The translations under genes were made by a program, and so were the position numbers. The notes under the pieces are model-generated. The model had not been told where the DNA came from and made no database searches. It saw nothing but the letters and a program-made list of their open reading frames with translations. Of a DNA stretch of 64,000 nt, positions 1 to 10,665 are shown in pieces. The stretch's first letter is position 1. Each line of letters starts with the position of its first letter. The DNA lies in the NCBI GenBank assembly GCA_024516035.1, contig CM044959.1, positions 13,491,174 to 13,555,173 of the forward strand, given 5' to 3'. Source of the DNA: Bactericera cockerelli (taxonomy: Eukaryota > Arthropoda > Insecta > Hemiptera > Triozidae).

Positions 1-666
1 TATTAAAACATTTAAAACCAACTGAAGTTGGGTTTCACGGCCCTATCAACTGCATGGTCTTATCACAAATATAAGTTGTTTTATTTAGAGACCAAGATTC
101 AGGGAAAATTTACTTAAAGAATGCCTTATTTTTTCTTTATATTTTTGACATGCTTTAACCTGAATGTGCTTTTAAAAGTACATAAGACAACTTCACTTCA
201 CACTACTATCTTCTCTCAAAAACCGTCGGGAATTTTTGAAAATTCCATGTACTTTTAAAAGTACGCCAGGTCTTAATCAGTACTTTCTGGAATACATGCC
301 GAGGACTCAAGCAGTATCTGTCTTATGTACTTTTAACAGTACATCTAGGTCTAAATCAGTACTTTCGGGAAAACATGCCCAGGTCTGAAGAGGTTAAATA
401 CCAGAAGTCCAGAAAAAAAGATGACGTACAAAATTATGTACATAATATTTTAATGTAAGACATCAGAACCAATTGTTAGGTAAGAAAAATTGTTCCAGTA
501 ATCCTAAATGTTCCTGTTGTTATAAATATCTACAAAAATAAATAATGATACACATTACTTAATCAAAAATAAATTGACACAGATAAATACTTAACAAAAT
601 AATGCGTCAATTAACACAAATTTAGATAAGTTGCGATAGTGGGCATGAGGGTGAGACACTTGGACA
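1..666. other. AT-rich DNA with short palindromic duplication
   Basis: No gene is seen. A roughly 78-bp unit is repeated at about 249-326 and 327-400. Each copy begins with a palindrome of the form GTACTTTTAAAAGTAC (perfect at 249-264, one mismatch at 327-342), and a degenerate third palindrome lies near 168-182. Confidence 0.5.
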
Positions 667-852
667 GAAAATAATAATAATATCGCCTAATTTATACTGC
701 CCGATTAGGACTAATAAGTCCCATTATTCCAGCAGTAAGCCCAAGACATATTATTACGTGTTAAAAATCCCAAATGGGACGACCGACGATACCTTATCAT
801 GTCCCGGATGGGTTTCGAACCCGCGATTTCTGGAATCTCTGGTTCCCCAGAG

Positions 853-1594
853 GGCAATAGGTGAGTTTGGTGCGAAGATTACCCGCACCTTTTTCGCACG
901 TATGAATTCGGTGCCGCCGAAAAAAGGTGATGTATGAGTTCGGTGCGGTCCTAATGACTTATAAATTGATTGTTTTTTTATAATGTACTCTGTTGCTTGT
1001 TAACAGTCATCCTGCTGTTATTAAGTTAGTAGATTATGTTGTAGACAGTTACATTCAGCAAGGCTGTCCATTTCCTCCTTGAAGGCCATGCCTAGGGTTA
1101 ATAGTAGGGTTAGGTAAAATACAATGAAGGCCATGCCTTGGGTTTATAGTAGGGTTAGGTAAAATACAATGAAGGCCATGCCTTGGCTTTATAGTAGGGT
1201 TAGGTAAAATACAATGAAGGCCATGCCTTGGGTTTATAGTAGGGTTAGGTAAAATACAATGAAGGCCATGCCTTGGGTTTATAGTAGGGTTAGGTAAAAT
1301 ACAATGAAGGCCATGCCTTGGGTTTATAGTAGGGTTAGGTAAAATACAATGAAGGCCATGCCTTGGTTTTATAGTAGGGTTAGGTAAAATACAATAAAGG
1401 CCTCGGTTTATTAATTGAAGGCCATGCCTATAAGGAAAAAAAATACTATAATTACCTGATCATCAGGGCAAGTACCAGGGCACCGAATTCATACATGACG
1501 TTTTTTAGGCGGCACCGAATTCATACATGACCTTTTTTAGGCGGCACCGAACTCATACATTTTTTTATTTTCCGCACCGAACTCATACGTAGCC
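853..1594. mobile_element. Non-autonomous DNA transposon, 8-bp target duplication
   Basis: The element is flanked by CCCCAGAG at 845-852 and again at 1595-1602, inside SINE-A. The ends are imperfect 22-bp inverted repeats sharing GGC, TGAGTT and GGTGCG. Further copies of the TATGARTTCGGTGCSG motif form subterminal repeats (about 890-950 and 1485-1580). An 8-bp duplication fits the hAT, Merlin or P superfamilies; the GG terminus slightly favours Merlin, but no transposase is present to decide. A 45-bp minisatellite fills the middle. Confidence 0.75.
1081..1400. repeat. 45-bp minisatellite inside the 853-1594 element
   Basis: About seven copies, starting with GAAGGCCATGCC at 1081, 1126, 1171, 1216, 1261, 1306 and 1351. 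Each also contains TAGTAGGGTTAGGTAAAATA. The copies are nearly identical, which suggests recent expansion. Confidence 0.95.
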
Positions 1595-1627
1595 CCCCAG
1601 AGTGCCGCCTTTGAGCTAACGGGACAG

Positions 1628-2079
1628 ACACATGTGGGAAAAGCTCAATTTAGATGGGGGACCGGAAAATTATTCCTTTGACCCCATTGACTCCAAGACT
1701 GACCGAAGAACTTAATTTATATGTGGAAAAAACTTAATTTAGATGTGGGAATATTATTCGTTTGACCCCATTGACTCAAAGATTGACCCCCTTGAACATT
1801 ATTTGTTCTCTATGTGTCCACCCATGCATCCAACTTCTCTCTGGCAACTTTCCTAATCGACTCGGAGGGGGCTCGTCCATTTGGCTTCATCACGTTGGCG
1901 GATAAATTACTCGACATACATAATATTATATGCACATAACTACATACAATACATGATATATTATACCCTGTCCTCCACCTTTTAAGTCTTTGCTGGTTTT
2001 ATCTGATATTTCGTATCTGGAACAATATTCTTTTCTAATATTTTCTCTTCCATTGCTTCCTTTTGTGTGTATGTGTGTA
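1628..2079. repeat. Imperfect ~87-bp duplication, otherwise unremarkable
   Basis: Two diverged copies at about 1632-1715 and 1720-1795 share AATTTAGATG and TTTGACCCCATTGACTC. No gene is seen in the rest of the stretch. Confidence 0.5.
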
Positions 2080-2083
2080 GAGA

Positions 2084-2175
<92 letters not shown>

Positions 2176-2215
2176 AAGAGAGAGAGATAGAGAGATAGAG
2201 AGAGAGAGAAAGGGA
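2080..2215. repeat. (GA)n microsatellite
   Basis: Long, nearly pure AG dinucleotide run. Open frames across it (poly-RE, or poly-SL on the other strand) are composition artefacts. Confidence 0.98.
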
Positions 2216-2687
2216 GAAAATTAGCAAGGTATTTTTAGCCTGGAAAGTAAGTCAAGTGTGGAGTCGGCTAATTGAGAAACATTAATAATTATTGCGAATT
2301 CCAGCAGTAATGAGATATTAATGAAATGAAGGTATATTCATCGTAAGTGGTTGATTGCCATTCTCAACATGAAAACAATTTATTAAATGGTAATGTAATG
2401 ATAATAATAATATTTATAGAACTGATATTTGTGAAATACACAAATTTTGGTTGGATGGAAGAGCTCAGAAATTGAGAACCCTGACACATAAAAAAAAAAA
2501 CAAAAATTGATAATCCTGAAACATTTAAAAAAAAATGATATTCATGTACGTCTGGTACAACTTCTCACTTTTTTGTTGATACTGATACTTACAAAAATAA
2601 TATTTTAAATAGCGGTGGTCATGATGTAATACTAATGAAAAAGCATCACAAGTGTTCGAATTTCATGGGTTAATTTAATCAGCCTTT
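2216..2687. other. AT-rich DNA, nothing recognised
   Basis: No gene, SINE head or tandem array is seen here. Confidence 0.5.
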
Positions 2688-2765
2688 CTCAACCTCGCTG
2701 GACGTTGCTTAATTTCAATGACAGAACGAGTTCTGGTGTATTCAACGTGCCATCGACGCTATCTA
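2688..2765 (-). mobile_element. 5S-SINE, head fragment
   Basis: The reverse complement reads AGCGTCGATGGCACGTTGAA and then a diverged 5S-rRNA-like internal promoter region ending near the complement of CGTCCAGCGAGG. The same head occurs in the full copy at 42828. The body is missing. Confidence 0.65.
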
Positions 2766-3026
2766 AAAAATAACTTCTGGCACTCATTCATATTAGAAAG
2801 CGGAACTGTCAAAATTAAGTATTCAAGATTTCGATAAGGCACACGCAACCAATTATGAACTGGAATCAATAGCTGATCTGGCTCACTCAGTAAAAAGTTT
2901 CAATCTACATTTAATAGGGACCGGTTCTCGAGCCAATCTGAAAAACCAGAAGTACTTTGCGTGTTAAGAACTAACTTGGCATCAAGTAATTTTACTTCCT
3001 TGAAAATAAATGCTAAATATTTATTT

Positions 3027-3232
3027 GGTGGACGGAGCGATTCCCAGCGAAGGGAGGGTTACACCCCCCCGTCTTGATCAGGACGTTAAAACCAAATAGA
3101 ATCGTTGGCGTTTAGGAAAGGCATCCAGCCATAAAAAACATGCTCCACCCTACCAACCTCAACTATGATGTTGAACAATGCCGAAACCAATAGCAACAAA
3201 AGCTAATATGGGGTAAAGGCAACGAATATATT
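3027..3232 (+). mobile_element. SINE-B, 5'-truncated
   Basis: Contains the central motif ATTCCCAGCGAAGGGAGGGT, then GGACGTTAAAACC, a segment resembling the Ceph-type conserved domain (GGCATCCAGCC) and the tail ACCTCAACTATGATGTTGAA. The tRNA-like head is absent. Confidence 0.7.
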
Positions 3233-3724
3233 ATACTGAGGCATTTGAGCTGTCTATAGAATTCATAAAACATCTAAAATTCCAATTGCCATTAGGTTAC
3301 ATGAAAAATATGACAACATAGACAAGCTTGTTTGAGAAATTACGAAAACGACAAAGAAAATCTGCGCTAAAATTCTACAAATGAATACAACATCCACATC
3401 AGAGCAATGAGACCAGAACGACATATACCTATAGTTTACCTGATAATACTCTGTTAGGCTTTCATAAGTCACAAGAGGATCGTTGTATGAAAAGTAGTTT
3501 TCAAATTATTAATTAAGGATTGATTAAAACAAAAGAGTATTCAAACAAAATAGGTCGTTTGTTGTTAATTAACATAGAGAGATACTAATCAATCGAATCA
3601 TGCTGGTTGAATGCATTCATTATTATACCAACATTACAGATTTCAATAAAGTACAAAGGTAATACCATAAATTGACAATAAATAGACCATGATAAATGAT
3701 CAGTTTTAAATTGATAAGAACCAA
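3233..3724. other. AT-rich DNA, nothing recognised
   Basis: Short open frames only, with no family resemblance seen. Confidence 0.5.
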
Positions 3725-3728
3725 TTAA

Positions 3729-4794
3729 CCCTTTCACTGAATTTGTCCTTGCTCAGGGACATCAATTGGTTTTGCCGATACTAGTGCTGCATTCTATGAT
3801 TTTGTTTCGGTACTTTTTGGAATTGTTTCTTTATTCTCTTATCTATCGATTTTTTCAGTAAAAACTGTTTAGTCGATAGTTTGAACTTCTGTTTGTAAAC
3901 AAAAGATTTTTCAGTTTTGAAGATTTGAAAATTTAGAAAAATTGAATGTTTTGAAAGTTTAATTTGAGGTCGAAAATAGTGCAAAGGCTGGCTTTAGAAG
4001 TTCATTTGGGTAAGTAAAAGAGTTATATTTCACGAATTTACATTCATTTTTTATTGGAAAAAAATTACAAGTCCGTAAATTGACTGTAAAGTTGGGTGTC
4101 CCTCAGCAGGGACTAATACACTGGGAGGATTTTTCTGGTACAGATGAGTTTATTTATTTTTTCTACTAAATAGCTGTACTTAGGGTAGTAAATTCAAGGA
4201 AACAGTAAAGAGTACATATTTATTGTATTTGGGTCGGCATTTGTTCCATGAATCCTTTCTTTCCATACCTCATCCACACACATCCACACAAACCCACACC
4301 CACACACCCCCACACACACACACACACACCTCCACACACACACAAAAACACACCCCCCCCCACACATACACACCCCTCCACACACACACACACCCCCCAC
4401 ACACACACACCCCCCCCTCCACACACACACCCCCCCCACACACACACCCACCCCCCCCACACACAAACACACACATATTTTCTATTTTTTTAGTTAAAAA
4501 AATTAAGTTAAACAAAAAAAGCCAAGTTTTTTCTATCTTCAAATTATTTCGATGTTTATTTGTTTTATAAACCAAGAGTTGTGTGTAATTATAAGTTTTT
4601 CCTGAGAACTTATAAATTTCATTTTTTTTCTCTGCACTGCATTTGTCCCTTCTCAGGGACATCTCATATCTTGGGGTTGGAACCACTTATAAGAAAAAAT
4701 TTTTTTGGTAACATCATCTATGGACTCCAACAAACTCAAAAAAACATGGTTCATATTTTTTTTCCAACTAATTCATGGATGTACAGTGAAAGGG
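3729..4794. mobile_element. piggyBac-like non-autonomous transposon
   Basis: TTAA flanks both ends (3725-3728 and 4795-4798). The inverted ends read CCCTTTCACTG on each strand. Near-palindromic GTCCCTgcTCAGGGAC-like motifs sit near both ends (about 3747-3763 and 4646-4662), with a variant at about 4097-4113. TTAA duplication with CCC/CCY termini is characteristic of piggyBac; Kolobok also uses TTAA. No transposase is encoded: the 1066 bp hold AT-rich DNA and a CA-rich microsatellite. Confidence 0.8.
4264..4478. repeat. (CA)n / C-rich microsatellite
   Basis: CACACA runs interrupted by CCCCC blocks, located inside the TTAA-flanked element. The long open frames rich in TH/PH, or GV/CV on the other strand, are artefacts. 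Confidence 0.97.
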
Positions 4795-4798
4795 TTAA

Positions 4799-5060
4799 TC
4801 GAGACAAAACAATTGTTGATCCGATTAATCAATCATAATAGGTATACATGTGCAATTAAATTATACACAATTATATTCATCTACGTCTTGGACTAATAGG
4901 TGGGGTCTATTTCACAAAACGTAATTATGTAGCTAACCCATGAGTCCAAAATCTCAAAATCAGATTTGGGTAAAATGAGCCATTACTCCAGTATTTTTAA
5001 CCCTTTTGATGGGATGGATACATCCCTTTCTTCTTTTGAGCTATTTCTGATCCCCGCATT
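4799..5060. other. No feature seen
   Basis: AT-rich DNA between the TTAA-flanked element and the R-E repeat. Confidence 0.4.
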
Positions 5061-5062
5061 CA

Positions 5063-5305
5063 TCATAGGGTGGCGTCATAGTGAACGATGCAATGGTAGC
5101 CGGACAGTGGAGGAATGATACAGCACTTCTACCACTGTCTTTACAGGGAGGCTAATAATTGACAAGGGCCCCCAGAACCAAGCCAATGCTGGTCTACTCC
5201 CTGTTTATAGTCCCCCAGCCAGACTGCTGGTCTACTATCTGTTTCTAGTCCCCCAGCCAGACTGCCGGTCTACTTCCTGTTTATAGTCCGCCAGCCAGAC
5301 ACCCC
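5063..5305 (+). repeat. Interspersed repeat R-E
   Basis: Begins with a CATCATAGGGTGGCGTCAT-type motif and continues through CACTGTCTTTACAGGGAGGC and GACAAGGGCCCCCAGAACCA. It ends in about three tandem units containing CTGGTCTACT and TTTATAGTCCCCCAGCCAGA. The same repeat occurs at 10350, 26868, 44065 and, inverted, 56845. Confidence 0.8.
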
Positions 5306-5847
5306 GCATTTAAGAACATTAAATTCTATCTCGAGTTAAAACATATCAAAACATATCACATATTGGCCGGTTGTATTGTCCGCACTCGAGACAATCTTAT
5401 AGGACGAATTTTCTTAATAGGTACAGCTCTAGAAGAAAATTGTTCTCATAGTTTCATGGCAAAAACAACATTAGTTGAGGATAAGGAGGGAGTTGATGGA
5501 AGTTTTTGAAACGGGGCCTATCAAATCAGGTGCTCCCTGTAACAGTTCGTTATGACGTCAGAGCGTATATGGTAATTTAAATTACCTGATAATATTCACC
5601 GGGTAAATCATCCGAGATGCCCAAGGATTATCATTAGTTACCGGTCGAGCAATAATGTTCGACTAGCATGCATATATGATCGATTGTTTATCGGAGTTTG
5701 GGAATTTTCCTTCAGTATAATTGAGGAATAAGGAAAGTAAGAAACTTCTAGGTATACTCATCAATAGACTCCTTATTACTCCTAGATGCGTATTAATACA
5801 GTGGGAGGATTTGGATTTTCATACAGTAGGGACATGACAATTTACTC
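5306..5847. other. No gene seen
   Basis: Unique-looking AT-rich DNA with short open frames only. Confidence 0.4.
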
Positions 5848-5975
5848 TCCCATTTGCAATTTTTACCACATAATAATACGTTTTGTGGGCTAACTGCTGG
5901 AAAAATGGGACTTTTCAGTCTCACCTCGGCAGTATAAACAAGGTAATTTCTATACTATTATTATTGCCACATTGA
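5848..5975 (+). mobile_element. SINE-A, 3' fragment
   Basis: Matches the SINE-A tail: CCCATTTGCAATTTTTACCA, ACATAATAATA, a CTGCTGGAAAAATGGGAC-like segment and GGCAGTATAAA. The tRNA head is missing. Confidence 0.65.
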
Positions 5976-6046
5976 CCTTACCAAGACCGGATGGCCCGGA
6001 AATATACAGCATCCAGAGATCATCGTCTTTTGTCACGTTTCTATCA

Positions 6047-6105
6047 AACACCTCGGCAGAGGTGTGAAGAACGACGCCCTATGGTCCCTTATACAAAGAA
6101 AGAGA
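6047..6105. repeat. Short dispersed repeat around a palindrome
   Basis: Contains CACCTCGGCAGAGGTGTGAA followed by ACAAAGAAAGAGAC. Related copies lie at 14575-14625 (inverted) and 32366-32408. The 14575 copy has a perfect CACCTCGGCCGAGGTG palindrome. Confidence 0.6.
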
Positions 6106-6404
6106 CATATAAAATACGTAACATATTTATACTTCCGAGGAAAACAGCTATCTATCTGACCCGAGGCTAATCGTTCATCCCGACACTCCTCTGATAATGA
6201 GCCCCACAGGAAAGCATGCCACCGGCACGTGATATGTACCTATATCCATTAGATGATCTGAATCTACTTCATCCGTGCTGTGACCTAATAGAGAGAAAGT
6301 GCCAAAGTGCATTATGATTGGAATAAGGACACATCTCTGAACCAAAAGTGACACGGCTATATGTTCCGGCCCGAGGCATGGCCCTATAATTATTTTTCCT
6401 AACC
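6106..6404. other. No gene seen
   Basis: Near 6370 it holds GAGGCATGGCCCTATAATTA, a motif also found at 34992 and, in variant form, within the 45-bp minisatellite. Confidence 0.4.
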
Positions 6405-6611
6405 CTGATAAATTTAGCTAGCTCTTTCCAATAATTTCTATTTTCACTGCCGTTTTCACCTCATAAAATTCGTTGACACTCAATATCTCCAGCCATAATG
6501 AATAGCTCTCTCGTTTGTGCGCCCATAAATCTTCCAGTTAGGTCCCTCTAGGTTATTTCTTATCTCTACTCAACATTCCTACCATTCTAGACGTATCTCT
6601 CCTTCTTATTG
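6405..6611. repeat. ~205-bp interspersed repeat, inverted copy at 35336
   Basis: Aligns by eye, in reverse orientation, to about 35336-35535. Both copies end at a SINE-C head at the same junction (CCTTCTT next to ACTGG). Confidence 0.7.
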
Positions 6612-6832
6612 AGCACTGGTGGTAAAGTGGTTAACGCGCTAGTCTGGTATATAATCCAGGTAGCATAGGGATCCGTTGGTTCAAATCCCACCCAGTGCAT
6701 GAATTTTTCCTCATTTATTTGAGCATGTTGACCACATAACAATAAGACTCTGAGGGTTAGATGGTAGAAAATGCTTTGAGCATTAACCTCGCCTGGTGGT
6801 TACCTTCCACGAAAGAGTGTTATCATTATCAT
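6612..6832 (+). mobile_element. SINE-C (tRNA-derived), near full length
   Basis: The tRNA-like head has a box A region (TGGTAAAGTGGTTAACGCGC) and a box B (GGTTCAAATCCC). The body contains GACCACATAACAATAAGACT and TGCTTTGAGCATTAACCTCG, and the tail is AGAGTGTTATCATTAT. It is a retroposed SINE rather than a tRNA gene because the same body follows the head in many copies. Confidence 0.85.
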
Positions 6833-6891
6833 ACCTGAGTATACCTACTGTATGAAAATCGGAATCCTTCCACTATAGCAATACGCATCTA

Positions 6892-7096
6892 ATAATAATA
6901 AGATCGTCTTATTTATACTGCCCGATTAGGACTATTAAAGTCCCATTATTCCAGCAGTAAGCCCAAGACATATTATTATGTGGTAAAAATCCCAAATGAG
7001 AGGATAACTTGTCATGTACCGGCCGGGATTCGAACCCACGACCTCTAGAATCTTTGGATTCACAGAGAGTCGCCTTCACCACTGAGCTACGGGGAC
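6892..7096 (-). mobile_element. SINE-A (tRNA-derived), near full length
   Basis: In reverse complement the head reads GTAGCTCAGTGGTGAAGGCG and the box B GGGTTCGAATCCC. The body (AATGGGACTTTAATAGTCC) and the tail (GGGCAGTATAAATAAG) follow. Confidence 0.85.
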
Positions 7097-7470
7097 ACAC
7101 TGAGGGGTATTAAGGAGTCTATCGATGAGTGTTATTACTATTATTATCTGCATAGAGATAGTGCACAACTGTAATTCTCCACAGACAAAGTAGAAATACC
7201 CAGCCCAGATGTTGTTGTTGCTGGGAGCATGACTAGACGGAAAAGTGAAACAGGGGGACAAGTGCGTCACTGGGAATGAATGGGTGGCAACAAATACATT
7301 GTTGATAGTTTGCTGTGAACAACAACAAATATGCTGAGCCATGCAAGAAAATAATGATTGCATCAAGTAAATAAGTTCTATAATAAGTATTTACTATGCC
7401 ATAATAAATTGAAGATAATTCATGGTCAGTCCATACATGGTCAGTGCGTAATTTTTTAGAGGAACAAATG
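7097..7470. other. No gene seen
   Basis: Overlapping short open frames on the minus strand have no recognisable domain. Confidence 0.4.
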
Positions 7471-7740
7471 TGAGACAACATTTTTACTTTCCTTATCCTA
7501 TAATAGGGAAAGTATTGTATTCGTTGAAAATTTGACCTACCCAGTTTTCACATTTCTGGACGAATCATAGCCTCAGGATACCAAAAAAGTGGTTTTCAGC
7601 CATTGGTCCGTACGTCCGTCTGTGTGTGAACAGGATATCTCGAGACCGGTGAGAGCTAGAGACTTCAAATTTGGTATAGAAATTAATTTTATACACCAGA
7701 CGAACCATAAAACTTTTGGTTGAAATCGGCCGCAAAACTC
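7471..7740. repeat. Probable interspersed repeat with palindromic start
   Basis: Starts with ACTTTCCTTATCCTATAATA followed by GGGAAAGTAT, a short palindrome. It continues through GGATATCTCGAGACCGGTGA and CTTCAAATTTGGTATAGAAA. Similar ACTTTC...GAAAGT foldbacks occur at about 30420-30460 and 62282-62318. Arthropod genomes carry abundant repeats of this style; that comparison is from memory. Confidence 0.45.
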
Positions 7741-8215
7741 ACACTGCCACGGTGACTACTGAGAGAACTAGATATAAGAGAAACCTGTGCTGTGGATATA
7801 AGAGAAACCTGTGGATATAAGAGAGAAAACTTCTGGTCCCTTGAGTTCTCTTATATTCAGGTTCGACTGTATGGCAAAAAGTGCCTACTGAGAAGAGAAG
7901 ATAAGTCACTATCAGTCGCTCCAGAGAGCTCCGAGTTCTATTTATAACCATCTGCTTCTCCTATTCCACTGGTTTTCAGGTTTGACTGTACGGCAAAAAG
8001 TGCCTACTGAGAAGGGAAGATAAGTCACTATCAGCTATCAGTCGCTTCAGAGAGCTCCGAGTTCTATTTATAAATAGCTGCTTCTCCTATTCCACTGGTT
8101 TTCTGGTTCGACTGTACGGCAAAAAGTGCCTACTAAGAACAGAAGATAAGTCACTATCAGTCGTTCCAGAGAGCTCTGAGTTCTATTTATAACCATCTGC
8201 TTCTCCTATTCCACG
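7741..8215. repeat. ~119-126-bp tandem repeat, three copies
   Basis: Copies begin near 7860, 7979 and 8105 with GGTTCGACTGTA-like sequence. They contain GGCAAAAAGTGCCTACTGAG and CAGAGAGCTCCGAGTTCTAT. The leading part (CCCTTGAGTTCTCTTATAT) is related in inverse orientation to 53180-53210. Confidence 0.85.
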
Positions 8216-9067
8216 GGAGTTCCAGTTCACGGACGCAAAGACCACGCACACAGATGCTCACATTGCACTGCATGCATGGAAATAATTGGCCTGCAATTAT
8301 CTCCGTAACAACGTACATAATGATATACAACCTACATAACTACCTAGGGAATACAATATACAACATATAGTACATAGATCTAATACTACAGTCATAACTA
8401 CCTGGGGAATACATGATACATAAAAAAGAGATAACTACATATGCATATGTTTACCTGAAGAGTACATATAGTACATAACTAGCTAAAAATTACATAAACA
8501 AATAGAAATAACTACACATAGCACCTACCTACCAAATAAAAGATGTTCACCTAAAGAGTACTATTACACAAGTACCAAGAGAATACATAATACACAAACA
8601 AATAGAGATAAATATATCCAGATACAATTCTAAAAATAACTACGTGGTATGATAGTACATAGATAAGATGTTCGCGGTATAGTAAACAAGGAGCCTATAT
8701 TTATACAGTTCTAATATTAGATCTCTATAATTAGCAACCATTGGGGACCAGTTAGCCTTGTGCGGGCAATTGAGACTCTGACTGCGCCAATTATGCCCGC
8801 TCTTAAAATGCACCTAACGGGCGAATCCCGATTTCGGAATTGCGGATGCTTTGTCTGCCGATTTCGCTTTTCGAGTTAATCACACCGACAGAGCCGGAGC
8901 CATGAAATTGGCATTTTTGGAAATAGAAATTCTTCTTCACGATAATGGCGTTACTTTCGATATGTATACCGAACAGTAATTAGATTCGGAAGTTGTGTCA
9001 TTTCTCGACCATCAGAGGGGAGGCATACTACGGGTTTTAAAGTAATATTATATCAAAATACCACCTC
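8216..9067. other. AT-rich DNA, nothing recognised
   Basis: Rich in ACATA/CTACCTA-type simple sequence, with no gene seen. Confidence 0.4.
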
Positions 9068-9205
9068 TGACTGACCTGAGTGGCTTGATCGATGAGGCGC
9101 TGGACTTATAACCTGGAGCTTGGTGGTTCAAGTCTCAAGTTAAGCGAATTTCGTGTGATTGTGATATCACAATTGCGATAGACGGAAATATTAGAATAAC
9201 TTTTC
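9068..9205 (+). mobile_element. SINE-D (tRNA-derived)
   Basis: tRNA-like head with TGGCTTGATCGATGAGGCGC and box B GGTGGTTCAAGTCTC, followed by TTGTGATATCACAATTGCGA. The same unit occurs at 14765, 31217, 54787, 55015 and 57896. Confidence 0.75.
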
Positions 9206-9344
9206 AAGATCATCATAAAAAATAAAATTAAAACACAAAAAAATAAAATTATGATGCCACATAATATCTTTAGATCATTCGCTCTAGAAGTTAAGTATGC
9301 GGTATGTATAACAATTCTACCGCTCATCCTTACCGACAAAATAG

Positions 9345-9665
9345 CCTCCGTGGCGTAATGGTTGTGACTACTGCCCGTAGTCCAGAGATCTCAAGTTCGA
9401 TCCCCGGTTGGAGCAGACTTTTCGAAGAAAATTCTGTTCCCTCCAAACACGTGAGCCTGGTATTTCCGGCCCTACCCAGGCTGGGTGAGATTAATGTAAA
9501 CACCCCCGTCCAGATGAGGACGTTAAAAGTAAATAGAATCGTTGGCGTTAGGAAGGGCATCCAGCCATAAAAAAAAAACGTGCTCCACCCTACCAACCTC
9601 AACCATGAGGTTGAACAATGCCGACCCCAAAAGCAACATAAGCTAATATGGGATAAAGGCAAGGG
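9345..9665 (+). mobile_element. SINE-B (tRNA head, Ceph-like tail), near full length
   Basis: The head runs from CCTCCGTGGCGTAATGGTTG to the box B AAGTTCGATCCCCGG. The shared central motif CTACCCAGGCTGGGTGAGAT follows, then GGACGTTAAAAG, GGCGTTAGGAAGGGCATCCA and ACCTCAACCATGAGGTTGAA. Part of the central domain is deleted compared with the copy at 51983. Confidence 0.85.
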
Positions 9666-10349
9666 AGATATATCCTTACTGACAAATAGTGATAAAGAGG
9701 ACTACCGCCTCTTATCAGTAACAGTGTCATACACTCATACCATAGGAGCAATTATTGAGGTGTGAAACACCGACCAAGGTGATTCCCATTACCTAATTAA
9801 GGGGACGCCTCTGATGTATGAGTCTCCGTCTGGCGGCGAAAGTCTAGTCAATGATAAGAGACGGTCGTACTGTTATCAGTGATGAAGAGTGGAAGACATG
9901 CTATCGGGGACACTACCGTACGAAATATGAATCTATGTAACATATAAAGCTATGTAATTTAATATTCTTCAGTACATAGACAATAGACAATTAGACATAC
10001 ATGGTTTTGAAGTATATGTCAGATTTGCTAATGGAATGATTTCGCTCATGATTGTGACAGGACTACCAGCCCATAGATGATCTGTTATTCGCCATTTGAT
10101 AATAAATTGCGAAAATTTGATCTTGCAACCATCTTCAATTTTAGAGAGAGCCTGGCACAGGTAGATTTCAAAATTCATCTAAAAAGCTTGAAAAATCGTG
10201 CGGATGCGACATTATAAAATCTTTAATCGAATATCATAGAATTCTAACATATTCATGAACCTGCGTGCAAGGGTTTCTGTCATAATTTATAACTACCATA
10301 GAACTCATAGATAATATACAATGAACGAAAATAGGTATTGTTTTATAAT
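9666..10349. other. No gene seen
   Basis: Short open frames only. Confidence 0.4.
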
Positions 10350-10665
10350 TCATCATCATCATAGGGTGGCGTCATCGTCAACGATGGTAGCCACACAAGT
10401 CATTCCTCACTCAGCACTTCTACCACTGTCTTTACAAGGAGGCTAATAATTGACAAGGGCCCCCAGAACCAACTCATAGATGTGTAATGCTGATCTACTC
10501 CCTGTTTATAGTCCTCCAGCCAGACTGCTGGTCTACTCCCTGTTTATAGTCCCCCAGCCAGACTGCTGGTCTACTCCCTGTTTATACTCCCCCGGCCAGA
10601 CTGCTGGTCTACTCCCTGTTTATAGTCTCCCCGCCAGACTGCTGGTCTACTCCCTGTATACTTAC
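10350..10665 (+). repeat. Interspersed repeat R-E with ~38-bp minisatellite
   Basis: Same element as at 5063. Its tail carries about four copies of a unit with CTGCTGGTCTACTCCCTGTT and TATAGTCCCCCAGCCAGA. The open frame here (CSLFIVPQPDCW-like repeats) follows from the repeat. Confidence 0.85.

Larger units (their letters stand above)
667..1627 (-). mobile_element. SINE-A (tRNA-derived), interrupted
   Basis: This is a minus-strand copy of a tRNA-derived SINE. The 3' part with the GGGCAGTATAAAT-type tail and the box B (GGGTTTCGAACCCG on the plus strand) lies at 667-852. The head with the complement of TAGCTCAGTGG lies at 1595-1627. The two halves are separated by the 742-bp element at 853-1594. 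Other copies in the window show that the two halves were once contiguous. Confidence 0.8.

Noticed and set aside
1982..2227. Open frames across the GA microsatellite
   Set aside because: Poly-SL / poly-RE translation of a dinucleotide repeat, with no other coding evidence.
4194..4686. Several overlapping frames rich in CVGG / HTHP
   Set aside because: They translate the CA-rich microsatellite in every frame.
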